From an uncultured Alistipes sp. (lineage in GTDB: Bacteria > Bacteroidota > Bacteroidia > Bacteroidales > Rikenellaceae): DNA of 57,393 nucleotides. The notes below the pieces were generated by a model that saw only the letters and a program-made list of their open reading frames with translations, had not been told where the DNA came from and did no database searches. The position numbers and the translations under genes are program-made. Positions 1-8,186 of this stretch are shown here, one piece after another (within the stretch, counting starts at the first letter, position 1; each line of letters starts with the position of its first letter). Where the stretch lies: assembly GCA_949286165.1 (NCBI GenBank), contig CASDZK010000059.1:1-57393 (forward strand), in the 5' to 3' direction.

Positions 1-1
1 T

Positions 2-2374
2 TACATCTGGGCGCCGACCGACGAGGCGAATCTGGCCGATTTCAAGATGGAATACCTCAATAACGGAACCTCCATTACCGAAAACGACCTGTTCAAGAAC
101 ATTCCGATCCGCCGTAACTACAAAACAAACGTGTCCGGAAACCTCCTGACTAAACAGGGCGAAATCAACGTGACGATCGATCCTGTCTGGGACGGCGAAA
201 CCCCTGTCGTGATGAACGGTGCGCTCAATATCACGTCCGGTCAAGAATTTACCTCTTTGCAAGCCGCTATCGATGCGGCGGATGAGGGGGATATCATCCG
301 TATCTGGGGCGAGCTGAACGAGGATATTACGCTCGGTAAAAACCTTACGATCGAGGGTGGTTCGGATGAGGCTTCCGCATCCCGAATCCGTACGTTGAAC
401 CTGTCAGCAGGCATTACCGCTACTATCGAGAACGTTCAGTTCTTCGGCGCACGCGAGATGGCCAACAGCAAGACCAGCGTATTGGTCAATAATGTGACGG
501 ATGTAACCTTCAAAAACTGTCTTTTTGCGCAGGAAGAAGCAGAACCGGAAATGCGGCCGATAGAAACCGCTTACGGGTTTACCGGCAAATTGACGCTTGA
601 CGGCTGTACGGTAAAACCGGGTAGCAGCAATGCCTATTTCAACCCGCTGAGCGAGTCCGGGGAGCTTGTGATTACCGGATCGACTTTTGAACAGATCGTT
701 ACCATCGACCCGCAAATTTCAGCGACTTCCCAGACTGGAACTTATCAGATCGAAGGCAATACCTTCAACGAGGGCGTAGCCATGTCCGCCGTTTCCGGCG
801 CAACGAATCCTGCCTCGCTTTCGGCTGTAGAAAAAACGTTTGCCAACGGTATTCTGGAAGGCAACACGTTCGGCGACGACACGAAGAGAATAAAAGTGTT
901 CAGTGGCAATAATTCTTTCTTTGTAAACGAACCGGCGCCTACCGTTTACAACCAATCGACCAATACGGCTTATAACACTGTAACGGAAGCTCTTGCTGCT
1001 GCGAATTCCGGAGAAACCGTGTTGGTCAGCAGCATGACTTGCAATGAAGAACTGACCGTACCTGCCGGCGTTACGCTCGACGGTGCGGGAACTTCGGTAT
1101 TTACCAAAAAACTCAGTGCCGCACAGGGCGCTACGCTACGCAATTTCACATTGGAATCCGATATTCATCGGGTGGTCAGCATCACGGCTTCGGATGTTGT
1201 GTTGGACAACCTCGAAATGGTTTATACCGGAACGGAATCCAAACCGGAATGCGTTGCTTTCCATGAGTCCGCACAAAACGTGACCGTGAAGAATTGCAAC
1301 TTTACCGGCTATTGGAAAAGCATGTATGTCGGTAATGGCGCTGAAAACCTGAAGATCGAGGGCTGTACGTTCAACAGTACGAACCCGTTCAGCATGGATC
1401 AATGGCTGCCTTCCCTGACTGTCGAAAACAATACTTTCGTAAATAACGGTTCCATGTCCCGTGCCATTCATCTGACTGTCAAGGAAGGGACCGAAGGCAT
1501 GGAGAATACGACAAAATACCAGGAAAGCTGGCCGAGAGAACTGCAACAGAGCGTTTACGATATCTTTGCTCGAAATACTTTCGAAAACTCGCCGTACATG
1601 AGGATTACCTGTCAGGATGCCGGGTGGGATTATGAGGGAAATCTTTTTGATCCCTATTTCTTCTCTGCAACCAGTTTTCTGAAAGGCGCGTTGAAAAACG
1701 CACAAAACGCTTTTACCAAACCTGACCGTTATGAGCCTTCCTCTGTGGAATTTCTGGAATCTTACGAGGGGAAAACCCAGGTTCTGCATTATACATTGGA
1801 TGACAGAACCGCTCAAAACAGTCGTCCCAACGGTCAGCAAACGCATTTCTACAATACCCAGGGCCGTCATTTCGATGTGTTCAATCCGGAGTCGCTGACC
1901 AAGTGGGAAGTTTCCGGGCAGATCTGGGTCGATGCGCAGATGATCGCCGACAAGAAACCGTTCCGTTCCGAACTTTGGACGGCAGCGAAGAATGCTTCCA
2001 CCGACGAGGATGTCTATCCGATGCTCGGAATCGCCAATGTCGTTGAAGACGAAGGCGGTATTTATCAATCTACGATGGATCATGCCATTGTCCGCATCTG
2101 GGATGAAGAAAACGGTTGGGTCAATGTCGATGGTGTGACAGTAAACAGTGGTTGGCATACCGTGAAACTGGTATCCGATGGGAATAATGTGACCTATTAT
2201 TTCGACGACCAGCCGGTAGGTAAACTCTCCTCCCAATCGGTTCCGGTCTATATGACGTCGATCATGCCGCAAGCGTTCCACTACGGCTATCAACATACCG
2301 ACGGTAATTGGTTCTATGAAGGTTATTCCTGCGATACTTATTTTTGCGAAATAAACTATAAACTGACCGAATAA
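2..2374 (+). CDS. Exported right-handed beta-helix protein, 5'-truncated by window edge
   Basis: The reading frame is already open at base 2 and has in-frame residues (YIWAPTDEANLADFK) before the first ATG at 47. The gene therefore starts upstream of the window and the ATG at 47 is internal. The visible ~790 residues contain repeated short beta-strand units with recurring N/T/F ladders (for example VTFKNCLF, LKIEGCTF, LTVENNTF), typical of right-handed parallel beta-helix (pectate-lyase-like) folds. Two 'T/S-LQAAIDAADEGDIIRIW'-like segments look like repeat starts. The last ~170 residues (from about 'FYNTQGRHFDVFNP') read as a jelly-roll/concanavalin-like domain with 'GWHTVKLVSDGNNVTYYFDDQPVG', a LamG-like signature. 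Probably a secreted or surface glycan-binding or polysaccharide-processing protein; no catalytic residues could be assigned. A strong terminator follows 18 bases after the stop. Confidence 0.8.
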   Translation, partial: YIWAPTDEANLADFKMEYLNNGTSITENDLFKNIPIRRNYKTNVSGNLLTKQGEINVTIDPVWDGETPVVMNGALNITSGQEFTSLQAAIDAADEGDIIRIWGELNEDITLGKNLTIEGGSDEASASRIRTLNLSAGITATIENVQFFGAREMANSKTSVLVNNVTDVTFKNCLFAQEEAEPEMRPIETAYGFTGKLTLDGCTVKPGSSNAYFNPLSESGELVITGSTFEQIVTIDPQISATSQTGTYQIEGNTFNEGVAMSAVSGATNPASLSAVEKTFANGILEGNTFGDDTKRIKVFSGNNSFFVNEPAPTVYNQSTNTAYNTVTEALAAANSGETVLVSSMTCNEELTVPAGVTLDGAGTSVFTKKLSAAQGATLRNFTLESDIHRVVSITASDVVLDNLEMVYTGTESKPECVAFHESAQNVTVKNCNFTGYWKSMYVGNGAENLKIEGCTFNSTNPFSMDQWLPSLTVENNTFVNNGSMSRAIHLTVKEGTEGMENTTKYQESWPRELQQSVYDIFARNTFENSPYMRITCQDAGWDYEGNLFDPYFFSATSFLKGALKNAQNAFTKPDRYEPSSVEFLESYEGKTQVLHYTLDDRTAQNSRPNGQQTHFYNTQGRHFDVFNPESLTKWEVSGQIWVDAQMIADKKPFRSELWTAAKNASTDEDVYPMLGIANVVEDEGGIYQSTMDHAIVRIWDEENGWVNVDGVTVNSGWHTVKLVSDGNNVTYYFDDQPVGKLSSQSVPVYMTSIMPQAFHYGYQHTDGNWFYEGYSCDTYFCEINYKLTE

Positions 2375-2391
2375 TCTGTTTTCGGAATTAC

Positions 2392-2427
2392 ACAGGGGCG
2401 GCTCAAAATAAGCCGCCCCTGTTTTTT
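2392..2427 (+). terminator. Rho-independent terminator of the beta-helix gene
   Basis: A perfect 12-bp GC-rich stem (ACAGGGGCGGCT 2392-2403 pairing with 2411-2422) with a 7-base loop, followed by a run of T to 2427. It closes the transcript of the beta-helix gene. Confidence 0.93.
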
Positions 2428-2934
2428 ATGGAAAGACCTGTTTAAAGAAGTAGCCGCAGGGGAAGGATTCGACGATGGGATAATTTTTTATCTTATTATA
2501 CTAAAATAATTGATTAATATATATCTTTGTAACCATGACTTCATGTCAAGCTGACTTTGTAAGAAGTTGGAATGATTATGGGGTATGCTACATTTAGGAA
2601 TGCGTTTGCTAACGCTTTGTTTTTGGCTTTCTGGAACGTAGGAAATTCGAGAAGTGTAAATCAAAGACAAGGTAGAGGTAGATGCTACAGGTAGGTATAT
2701 GCTTACTATTCCCGTTGGTGTGCCAATGGCTATGTCATCATGGCACACCTTCTTTAGGGGATGTGCCATGATATACCAACTACGTGGGTATCAATTCTGC
2801 TCTGTTCATTTACAAGGTTTCCTACGACCACAGAGAGCGGACAGGCAGAAGCCAGATCCCCACCTTTCTTTTTGTAGTTAGTCAAAAATATAACCGGTCC
2901 GATTAAGGGTATCTGGCGGACATGACTTTATCCG
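2428..2934. other. AT-rich ~500-bp region without a convincing gene
   Basis: No reading frame here looks like a protein: the short frames on both strands have unnatural composition and no recognisable motif. It contains a Bacteroidota -7-like box TATCTTTG at 2522-2529, without a correctly spaced -33 TTTG. It also has a perfect 9-bp hairpin (GGTGTGCCA 2717-2725 with TGGCACACC 2741-2749, 15-base loop). It may be the leader of the downstream acyltransferase or the remains of a lost gene or mobile element. Confidence 0.5.
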
Positions 2935-3582
2935 ATGAAAAGAATAAAACAAGCCGTTAGACCTTATTACCGTGCGATTAAAGCTACATTCATTTATTGT
3001 ATTGTTAATTATGTATTAAATTTGTTTTTAAGACATAATAATTTGTTGGTAGCTTTGCTGAAATCATGGTTGACAGGTAATAAATTGGTCCTTGGAAAAA
3101 ATGTGGTACTACGATATTGCAGATTTAATATTCATGGTTCAGGAAATGTGGTAAATATCGGTAACGATTGTAAACTGTCTGGGGTAAGCGTATATATGAA
3201 CTCGGGAAAAAACAAATTGATAATTGGGCAGAACACGATAGTCAATGCTAGTAAACGTCAACGAACTCTATTTAATCCGTGCAATGGAGCAGAAATTATC
3301 ATCGGAGAGAGATGCCTGTTTTCAAATAATATAGAAGTGCACACAACAGATTATCACAAAATCGTTTCTGCTGGACAACGGGTTAATTTACCTAATAATG
3401 TGAAAATTGGCAATCATTGCTGGGTCGGATTACAGTGTTTAATATTAAAAGGAACTATTCTTGCTGATGATGTAGTTGTAGGAGCTAAAAGTCTTATAAA
3501 CAAAAAAATTGAGGAATCTAACGTAATAATAGCCGGCAATCCTGTTCGAATCGTTAAAAAAGATATATCATGGGATTTCTAA
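2935..3582 (+). CDS. Hexapeptide-repeat (left-handed beta-helix) acyltransferase
   Basis: A 215-residue protein with the isoleucine-rich hexapeptide periodicity of the LbetaH acyltransferase family (GNVVNIGNDCKLSG, KNKLIIGQNTIV, AEIIIGERCLFS, NNVKIGNHCWVG, DDVVVGAKSLIN) and a terminal 'AGNPVRIVKK', usual for WbbJ/NodL/serine O-acetyltransferase-like enzymes. 'EVHTTDYHKI' supplies the conserved histidine region. An N-terminal ~50-residue segment with a hydrophobic stretch (FIYCIVNYVLNLFL) could attach it to the membrane. By family it would transfer an acetyl group from acetyl-CoA to a sugar, in capsule, LPS or exopolysaccharide synthesis; the substrate is unknown. It is a lone gene, clearly AT-richer than its neighbours, so it may have been acquired or be left over from a lost polysaccharide cluster. 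Confidence 0.85.
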   Translation: MKRIKQAVRPYYRAIKATFIYCIVNYVLNLFLRHNNLLVALLKSWLTGNKLVLGKNVVLRYCRFNIHGSGNVVNIGNDCKLSGVSVYMNSGKNKLIIGQNTIVNASKRQRTLFNPCNGAEIIIGERCLFSNNIEVHTTDYHKIVSAGQRVNLPNNVKIGNHCWVGLQCLILKGTILADDVVVGAKSLINKKIEESNVIIAGNPVRIVKKDISWDF

Positions 3583-3786
3583 AATGAACGTAGTTTTTTC
3601 ATTTTATTTTCCGTCTGTTTTTTACGGAGCATGATTCCGGATAATCTGGCTGATTGAGAACTGTATTCGAATCGAAAGACGAGTTGCCCGACAATACGTT
3701 CAGTAGTGTTGAGAATAAGCCGATCTGACAGGGGGGGACCTTTTGATACGGATGAATGGGAGTATCTTGAAAAATCACAATATTTA

Positions 3787-3829
3787 TGAAAATTTCTCTT
3801 ATTGCAATTTGCAGTAAGAGAAATTTTCA
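3787..3829. terminator. Hairpin between convergent genes, probable terminator
   Basis: A perfect 15-bp inverted repeat (3787-3801 with 3815-3829) and 13-base loop, in the gap between the acyltransferase (plus) and the propeller gene (minus). The arms are A/T-rich, so T-tracts lie inside the stem rather than after it; a bidirectional terminator is the likeliest role. Confidence 0.55.
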
Positions 3830-3857
3830 TTTCGGGCAATTTATTTTAGTTTAACAG

Positions 3858-4985
3858 TTATTTCGGCCGGGCGACGATGATGACCGGATTGTCGTCTTCC
3901 TGCAAACGGGCTGCGATTTCCTTCAGTTTCGGATTGTCCGACAACTCTGCCGATTCCTTGAAAAGGTGGGCCGGACAAGTCGTAAAATATTCTCCTTCGG
4001 TCGAATAACCGGAACACCAGAAGTTTCGCCCGTTATCGAGGTCGTCGATTAGTCCTTCCGTATCGGAAGGGAGCGCAGTCAGTTGGCCTTTCTTTTTATC
4101 GTAGATGGCGTATCGGCTTTTGTCGGAAAGCACGGTCAGAAAATAATAGCGGGGAGTGCTGGTCATATTGCCGATAAAAATTTCGGATCCGTCGGAGTTG
4201 CGTGAACTTTTTTTGACCATGTATTGCCGTTCGACAGTTCCGTCGAAAGCCATTTCCGTCATGCTAAGGGACGTTTCGTCGAAAATGCATACGTGATCGG
4301 GCATGAAAAAAACGGTATTGTTATAAGACCGACTGGGAGGGATATGGGGGTCGGAATGGGGGGTAACGGTTTCCCGTACTCCGATTGTAAGGGGTTGGGA
4401 AACGGCTCCGCGGCCTTCGCCGTCGGAGGTTTTGATTTGGTAAACAGGGGGAGTGCTTCCGTAATCGTATCGAAGGTAAAGGATATGACGGTCATTGCCT
4501 CCGTATTGTGCAGAATATAGCGTTTTCCCGAAAACCCGTTCCGTTACGGGAATTTCTTGGAGCAATGCACCTTTCGTATCGAAGATAAAAAGGTTTCCAG
4601 AACTGAAAACGAAAATGCGTCCTGTTTGGGGATCGACATACAGAGAAGAAACCAAACCGGTCGTTTCTCCCGGCCCTTTCCCTCGTCTGCCGAGCTTGCA
4701 CAAAAATTTTCCGGAACGGTCGAAAAGGTAAGGAGTTTGCGCCAAGTCTGTGATGAGAATATAGTCCTGAGTCATATATTTATGAAGAATCGTTCCTCCT
4801 ATTAAAACGGAATCATTGGTTTCCAGAGGAATATACTCCAATGAAGAGGCGATGGAACTCAGCTTGACCGGTTTTAACGGGGCGGATAAGGCCCGGTCCA
4901 TATCGATGACCGGTTCGCTTTTTTGTGCTTGGCAGAAAAAAAAGGTTCCTAAAAATAGGATGGCGGTAAAATAAAGTCGTTTCAT
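3858..4985 (-). CDS. Exported 6-bladed beta-propeller protein
   Basis: A 375-residue protein beginning with a signal peptide (MKRLYFTAILFLGTFF, cleavage likely after CQAQ). The mature part begins 'KSEPVIDMDRALSAPLKPVKLSSIASSLEYIPLETN', the typical opening of the Bacteroidota 6-bladed beta-propeller family (NHL-like, many exported). It has blades such as 'YLFDRSGKFLCKLGRRGKGPGET' and 'VDPQTGRIFVFSSGNLFIFDTKG'. Function in this family is mostly unknown; binding of a ligand outside the inner membrane is the usual guess. I chose the ATG at 4985 because the signal peptide starts there. A TTG 29 codons upstream (5072) is in frame and sits 6 bases after a good Shine-Dalgarno (AGGAGGT, 5079-5085), so an extended start cannot be excluded. 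Confidence 0.82.
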   Translation of the reverse strand: MKRLYFTAILFLGTFFFCQAQKSEPVIDMDRALSAPLKPVKLSSIASSLEYIPLETNDSVLIGGTILHKYMTQDYILITDLAQTPYLFDRSGKFLCKLGRRGKGPGETTGLVSSLYVDPQTGRIFVFSSGNLFIFDTKGALLQEIPVTERVFGKTLYSAQYGGNDRHILYLRYDYGSTPPVYQIKTSDGEGRGAVSQPLTIGVRETVTPHSDPHIPPSRSYNNTVFFMPDHVCIFDETSLSMTEMAFDGTVERQYMVKKSSRNSDGSEIFIGNMTSTPRYYFLTVLSDKSRYAIYDKKKGQLTALPSDTEGLIDDLDNGRNFWCSGYSTEGEYFTTCPAHLFKESAELSDNPKLKEIAARLQEDDNPVIIVARPK

Positions 4986-5062
4986 AAGGCTTGGGAATGA
5001 AAAGGGTTTGTGTTTACGGTTGGTTGTATTTTCGCTCGGCGAATGATACCGTTTGCATTCAT
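4982..5062 (-). CDS. Possible 26-codon leader peptide ORF coupled to the propeller gene
   Basis: On the minus strand an ATG at 5062 opens a 26-codon frame (starting MNANGIIRRAKIQ, basic) that ends in TGA at 4984-4982. The stop overlaps the ATG of the propeller gene as ATGA, the classic arrangement for translational coupling. An AGGAGGT lies 16 bases upstream of this ATG. I see no homology; it may be chance, but overlapping stop/start plus a Shine-Dalgarno, rare in this phylum, makes it worth listing. Confidence 0.25.
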   Translation of the reverse strand: MNANGIIRRAKIQPTVNTNPFHSQAL

Positions 5063-5193
5063 CTGTGGGCAAGCGGGGACCTCCTTTGTTGATGTGAATA
5101 ATTAATTTTGCTTTAAATATAGCGATTATTTCTTTTCATCGGATATATTTTAAAAAATATCTTGATAAAAATAACGATTTCGGACTTTGGGGA

Positions 5194-5225
5194 TAAAAAA
5201 AGCGGATAGGTTCAAACTATCCGCT
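5194..5225 (-). terminator. Rho-independent terminator of the condensing enzyme gene
   Basis: On the minus strand, a 9-bp stem AGCGGATAG (5217-5225 with 5201-5209 on the plus strand), a 7-base loop and then a run of seven T (plus-strand A at 5195-5201). It lies 24 bases after the stop codon of the gene at 5249-6508. Confidence 0.9.
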
Positions 5226-5248
5226 ATCTCAGTAATTGGCTTTTACTG

Positions 5249-6508
5249 TTATTTGTCGGCCATATCGGGCATGGGCTTGTTGTAGTCTCCGTTGTCCATT
5301 TTCGTCCGGCAGGCTTTGAAGCATTCGATGGTGTACTTGACGTCGTCCAGCGTGTGAACGGCGGTCGGAATGATCCGCAGAATCAGTTCGCCTCTGGGAA
5401 TGACCGGATAAGTCACGATGGAACAGAATAATCCGTGGTTTTCCCGCAAGTCCACGACCAGGTTGGTCGCTTCTTCTACGCTCCCTTTCATATATACGGG
5501 AGTCACGGGCGACTGGGTAACCCCGATGTCGAATCCGTTTTCTTTGAAGCCGGACTGGAGAGCACGTACAATGGTCCACAGGTTGTCTTTCAATTCCGGA
5601 TGGTTCTGCAAAATTTCCAACCGTTTCAAAGCTCCTTTGACCATGGGCATCGGCAGCGATTTGGCATAGGTTTGCGAACGCATGTTATAGCGCAGGAAAT
5701 TCACGATTTCCTTGTCCGAAGCCACGAATGCACCGATTCCGGCCATCGATTTGGCGAAAGTGGAGAAGTGTACGTCCACGCCGTCTTCCACGCCGAAATG
5801 TTCGCCCGTACCGGAACCTCTTTTCCCCATGGTTCCGAAACCGTGTGCGTCGTCCACCAGCAACCGGAAATCGAAATCTTTTTTCATGGCGACGATTTCG
5901 TCCAATTTGCCGAGGTCGCCTTTCATGCCGAACACGCCTTCGGTAATGACCATGACACCGCCGCCGTTTTCTTTGGCGAGCTTCGTCGCCCGTTCCAGTT
6001 GGGTCCGCAGGTTTTCCATATTGTTATGGGGATACACGAACCGTTTTCCGCCTTTGGCTTTGTGAAGCAGCAGACCGTCTATGATGCAGGCGTGGGCTTC
6101 CGAATCGTAAACGATTACGTCTTTTCTCGAAATCAGGGTGTCGATGATGGAAAACATGCCTTGGTATCCGAAGTTCAGCAGGAAAGCGTCTTCTTTACCC
6201 ACGAAAGCCGCCAGTTCCCGTTCCAGCTTTTCATGCCATACGGTTTGGCCGCTCATCATGCGCGCTCCCATGGGGTAGGCCATGCCGTATTCTTTGGCGG
6301 CTTCGGCATCGGCTGCCATCACTTCGGGATGCGCCGCCAGGCCCAGGTAATTGTTCAGGCTCCATGTCAGCACCTCTTTCCCCCTGAATTTCATGTGGGG
6401 AGCAATGGGCCCTTCCAACTTCGGAAATGAAAAATATCCGTGACTGAGTTTTTGATACTGGCCGATCGGTCCGCCAGCGTCTTTCTTGATTCTTTCAAAA
6501 ATATCCAC
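5249..6508 (-). CDS. PLP-dependent alpha-oxoamine synthase, serine palmitoyltransferase-like
   Basis: A 419-residue fold-type I PLP enzyme of the KBL/BioF/SPT family. It has His139 in 'SEAHA' (ring-stacking), 'VDDAHGFG' at 218-225 (PLP-binding Asp and His) and Schiff-base Lys253 in 'STFAKSMAG'. The N-terminus 'MDIFERIKKD' matches the form conserved across Bacteroidota, where members condense an amino acid with a fatty acyl-CoA/ACP as the first step of sphingolipid (serine) or sulfonolipid (cysteate) synthesis; which substrate applies cannot be read here. It is longer than BioF or KBL (~390-400), and no biotin or threonine-catabolism genes are nearby. The start codon is GTG (6508-6506), with an in-frame stop 6 codons upstream. 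It is transcribed alone from a region with paired palindromes and has its own terminator. Confidence 0.85.
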   Translation of the reverse strand: MDIFERIKKDAGGPIGQYQKLSHGYFSFPKLEGPIAPHMKFRGKEVLTWSLNNYLGLAAHPEVMAADAEAAKEYGMAYPMGARMMSGQTVWHEKLERELAAFVGKEDAFLLNFGYQGMFSIIDTLISRKDVIVYDSEAHACIIDGLLLHKAKGGKRFVYPHNNMENLRTQLERATKLAKENGGGVMVITEGVFGMKGDLGKLDEIVAMKKDFDFRLLVDDAHGFGTMGKRGSGTGEHFGVEDGVDVHFSTFAKSMAGIGAFVASDKEIVNFLRYNMRSQTYAKSLPMPMVKGALKRLEILQNHPELKDNLWTIVRALQSGFKENGFDIGVTQSPVTPVYMKGSVEEATNLVVDLRENHGLFCSIVTYPVIPRGELILRIIPTAVHTLDDVKYTIECFKACRTKMDNGDYNKPMPDMADK

Positions 6509-6570
6509 AGTATCTTGTTTTAATTATTGTTACGGGCAGGTCATCAGAAGACCTTCTCTGAAATTTTCGA

Positions 6571-6617
6571 CAAAGTTATGCGTTATTCGCATACGAAAGA
6601 TACGCATAAAAGCGTAT
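6571..6617 (-). promoter_or_regulatory. Promoter -7 box with two adjacent palindromes upstream of the SPT-like gene
   Basis: On the minus strand TAACTTTG (plus 6571-6578) fits the Bacteroidota -7 consensus, about 63 bases before the GTG start; no exact -33 TTTG is present at 19-21 bases. Overlapping and next to it are TATGCG-N5-CGCATA (6577-6593) and ATACGC-N6-GCGTAT (6600-6617). Two dyads of related sequence, one touching the -7 box, look like a repressor operator pair; mRNA hairpins are the alternative. Confidence 0.45.
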
Positions 6618-6706
6618 TTCTTAACGGAAACAATAAAGATTTTTCCTCCTCCGAACCGAATCGCTACAGAGCGGACAGGGGAATTTCTGCATTGAACCGT
6701 GAAAAA

Positions 6707-6736
6707 TTGCAGGTTAAAAAAATATGGTTAAATTTG
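6707..6736 (+). promoter_or_regulatory. Bacteroidota-type promoter of the bamD operon
   Basis: A -33 TTG (6707-6709), a 19-base spacer and a -7 TAAATTTG (6729-6736). Transcription should start near 6743, 20 bases before the bamD ATG at 6763. This rules against an in-frame ATG at 6724, which would lie inside the promoter. Confidence 0.7.
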
Positions 6737-6762
6737 TTCGGCATAAAAGAGCTGCATTGTAT

Positions 6763-7800
6763 ATGAAATTTAAAAATATATGCCTGATAATAAGCATTTT
6801 AATGCTTATTGTTGGATGTACTTCCCTTGACAAAATGATCCGTCAGCGCGATTACGAGGCGTTGTATCGTCATGCGTTGGATATGTATCAGAAAAAAAAG
6901 AACAAAAAAGCGATTTATCTGTTCGACCAGATGGAAACCGTTTTTCGGGGAACGGATAAGATCGATACGATTCTGTTTTATCGGGCGAAGGCCTATTACA
7001 ATAACCGTGATTTCATTACTAGTAACCAATATTTGGACGACTTTCGCAAAGAGTACGGGGACAGTCCTTTTTTGGAAGAGGCCGAATATTTGTTCGCAAT
7101 GAGCCTGTACGAGTCGGCTCCTATGACCGAGTTGGACCAGTCATATTCCATTATGGCCATTACCGCTTTCGAGCAGTTCAAGGCTCGTTATCCCCAAAGT
7201 CCCAAGGTAGAGTCTTGCAACGAGATGATCGCCGAACTCGAAAACCGCATTTACGACAAATCTTTCGTAGAATGCGAAACCTATTATAATATCGGGGCTT
7301 TCAATTCCGCGATTACCTCTTTCCGGAACGCGCTGAAACAATATCCGATGACGCCGCACCGCGAACGTATCCTGTTCATGCTTATCAAGTCAAACTATGA
7401 GTATGCGAAAGCTTCCGTGGAAAGCAAACAGCGGGAACGGTATTACGGGGCGATAGATGCCTATTTGAATTTTATTTCCGAATTTCCGGAAAGCAAATAC
7501 CGGAGCGAGGCCGATCGCATGTATGAAATCGCTACCCGTTTGTCGAAAGGAGAGGAACTCGTGGAAAAAGTAGGAAACGAAATGAACCTTTCCGACCGGA
7601 AGAAAGAGCGCAGCGAGAAAAAAATGCTGAAGGCGATCGATAAGGTCGATAAAGGGAAAACCACGGAAGAAGCCGTGAAGGAAAAAGCCGTTAAGCAGAT
7701 GGAAAAAGTCAAGTCGAAAAACGAGCAGAAACTGGTAAGAGACTCGTTGAAACAGACTCGAAAAACAGTAGCGCCGAGTGCGGAAGAACAAAGTGAATAA
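6763..7800 (+). CDS. bamD: Outer membrane protein assembly factor BamD
   Basis: A 345-residue lipoprotein with lipobox LIVGC (Cys19), followed by TPR-like helical repeats ('YEALYRHALDMYQKKKNKKAIYLFDQ', 'AITAFEQFKARYPQSP', 'AIDAYLNFISEFPESKY') as in YfiO/BamD of the beta-barrel assembly machine. It would sit on the inner face of the outer membrane and work with BamA. The C-terminal ~75 residues are a highly charged Lys/Glu-rich tail ('KKERSEKKMLKAIDKVDKGK'), longer than in E. coli BamD (~245 residues) but common in this phylum. The start at 6763 is set by the lipoprotein signal peptide and the promoter just upstream. First gene of a bamD-rpoZ-coaBC operon. Confidence 0.92.
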   Translation: MKFKNICLIISILMLIVGCTSLDKMIRQRDYEALYRHALDMYQKKKNKKAIYLFDQMETVFRGTDKIDTILFYRAKAYYNNRDFITSNQYLDDFRKEYGDSPFLEEAEYLFAMSLYESAPMTELDQSYSIMAITAFEQFKARYPQSPKVESCNEMIAELENRIYDKSFVECETYYNIGAFNSAITSFRNALKQYPMTPHRERILFMLIKSNYEYAKASVESKQRERYYGAIDAYLNFISEFPESKYRSEADRMYEIATRLSKGEELVEKVGNEMNLSDRKKERSEKKMLKAIDKVDKGKTTEEAVKEKAVKQMEKVKSKNEQKLVRDSLKQTRKTVAPSAEEQSE

Positions 7801-7834
7801 TCATAATTTTGCTGTATATTTAAAATTCGATACG

Positions 7835-8173
7835 ATGGATTTGAAAAAAGGAACCATTCCTACCAACACGGTAACCAGAACGCTTTCGGATCTGGATGCG
7901 CAAACGGGTAATATTTACGAATCGGTAATCATTATGGCTAAGCGGGCCAATCAGATCGCTGCCGAGATCAAACAGGAGTTGAGCCGTAAATTGACCGAGT
8001 TTTCGAATGTCAGCGACAATTTGGAAGAGACGTTCGAAAATCGCGAACAAATAGAGATTTCGCGGTATTACGAACGTTTGCCGAAACCCGTATTGGTCGC
8101 TACCGAAGAGTTTTTGGCCGACGAGTTGTCATTTACTGAACCTGATTCGGCGGAAGAGGAAAATCATCATTAG
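7835..8173 (+). CDS. rpoZ: RNA polymerase omega-like (Rpb6-type) subunit
   Basis: A 112-residue protein with the omega/Rpb6 core 'TGNIYESVIIMAKRANQIAAEIKQEL', which folds against the RNA polymerase beta' subunit and aids its assembly. The C-terminus is extended and acidic (ending 'DSAEEENHH'), as in Bacteroidota DNA-directed RNA polymerase omega-like proteins. The ATG at 7835 (MDLKKGTIPTN) is preferred over an in-frame start at 7778 that overlaps the end of bamD and adds an unconserved 19-residue segment. It lies 34 bases after bamD and 13 before coaBC, so very probably co-transcribed, an order conserved in Bacteroidales. Confidence 0.88.
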   Translation: MDLKKGTIPTNTVTRTLSDLDAQTGNIYESVIIMAKRANQIAAEIKQELSRKLTEFSNVSDNLEETFENREQIEISRYYERLPKPVLVATEEFLADELSFTEPDSAEEENHH

Positions 8174-8186
8174 ACGTTGTCCGACC

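Noticed and set aside
1136..2296. Long minus-strand frame (386 codons) inside the beta-helix gene
   Set aside because: Composition has no protein-family features and it lies fully antisense to a well-supported gene; a shadow of codon bias.
2488..2881. Two short frames (minus 2488-2769, plus 2699-2881) in the AT-rich gap
   Set aside because: No start context, no motif and unnatural composition; kept only as part of the non-coding description.
5435..6430. Long plus-strand frame (331 codons) inside the SPT-like gene
   Set aside because: Antisense to a gene with all PLP motifs; His/Phe-rich low-meaning translation.
6724..6762. Upstream in-frame ATG as start of bamD
   Set aside because: It lies within the predicted promoter and would place 13 charged residues before a complete lipoprotein signal.
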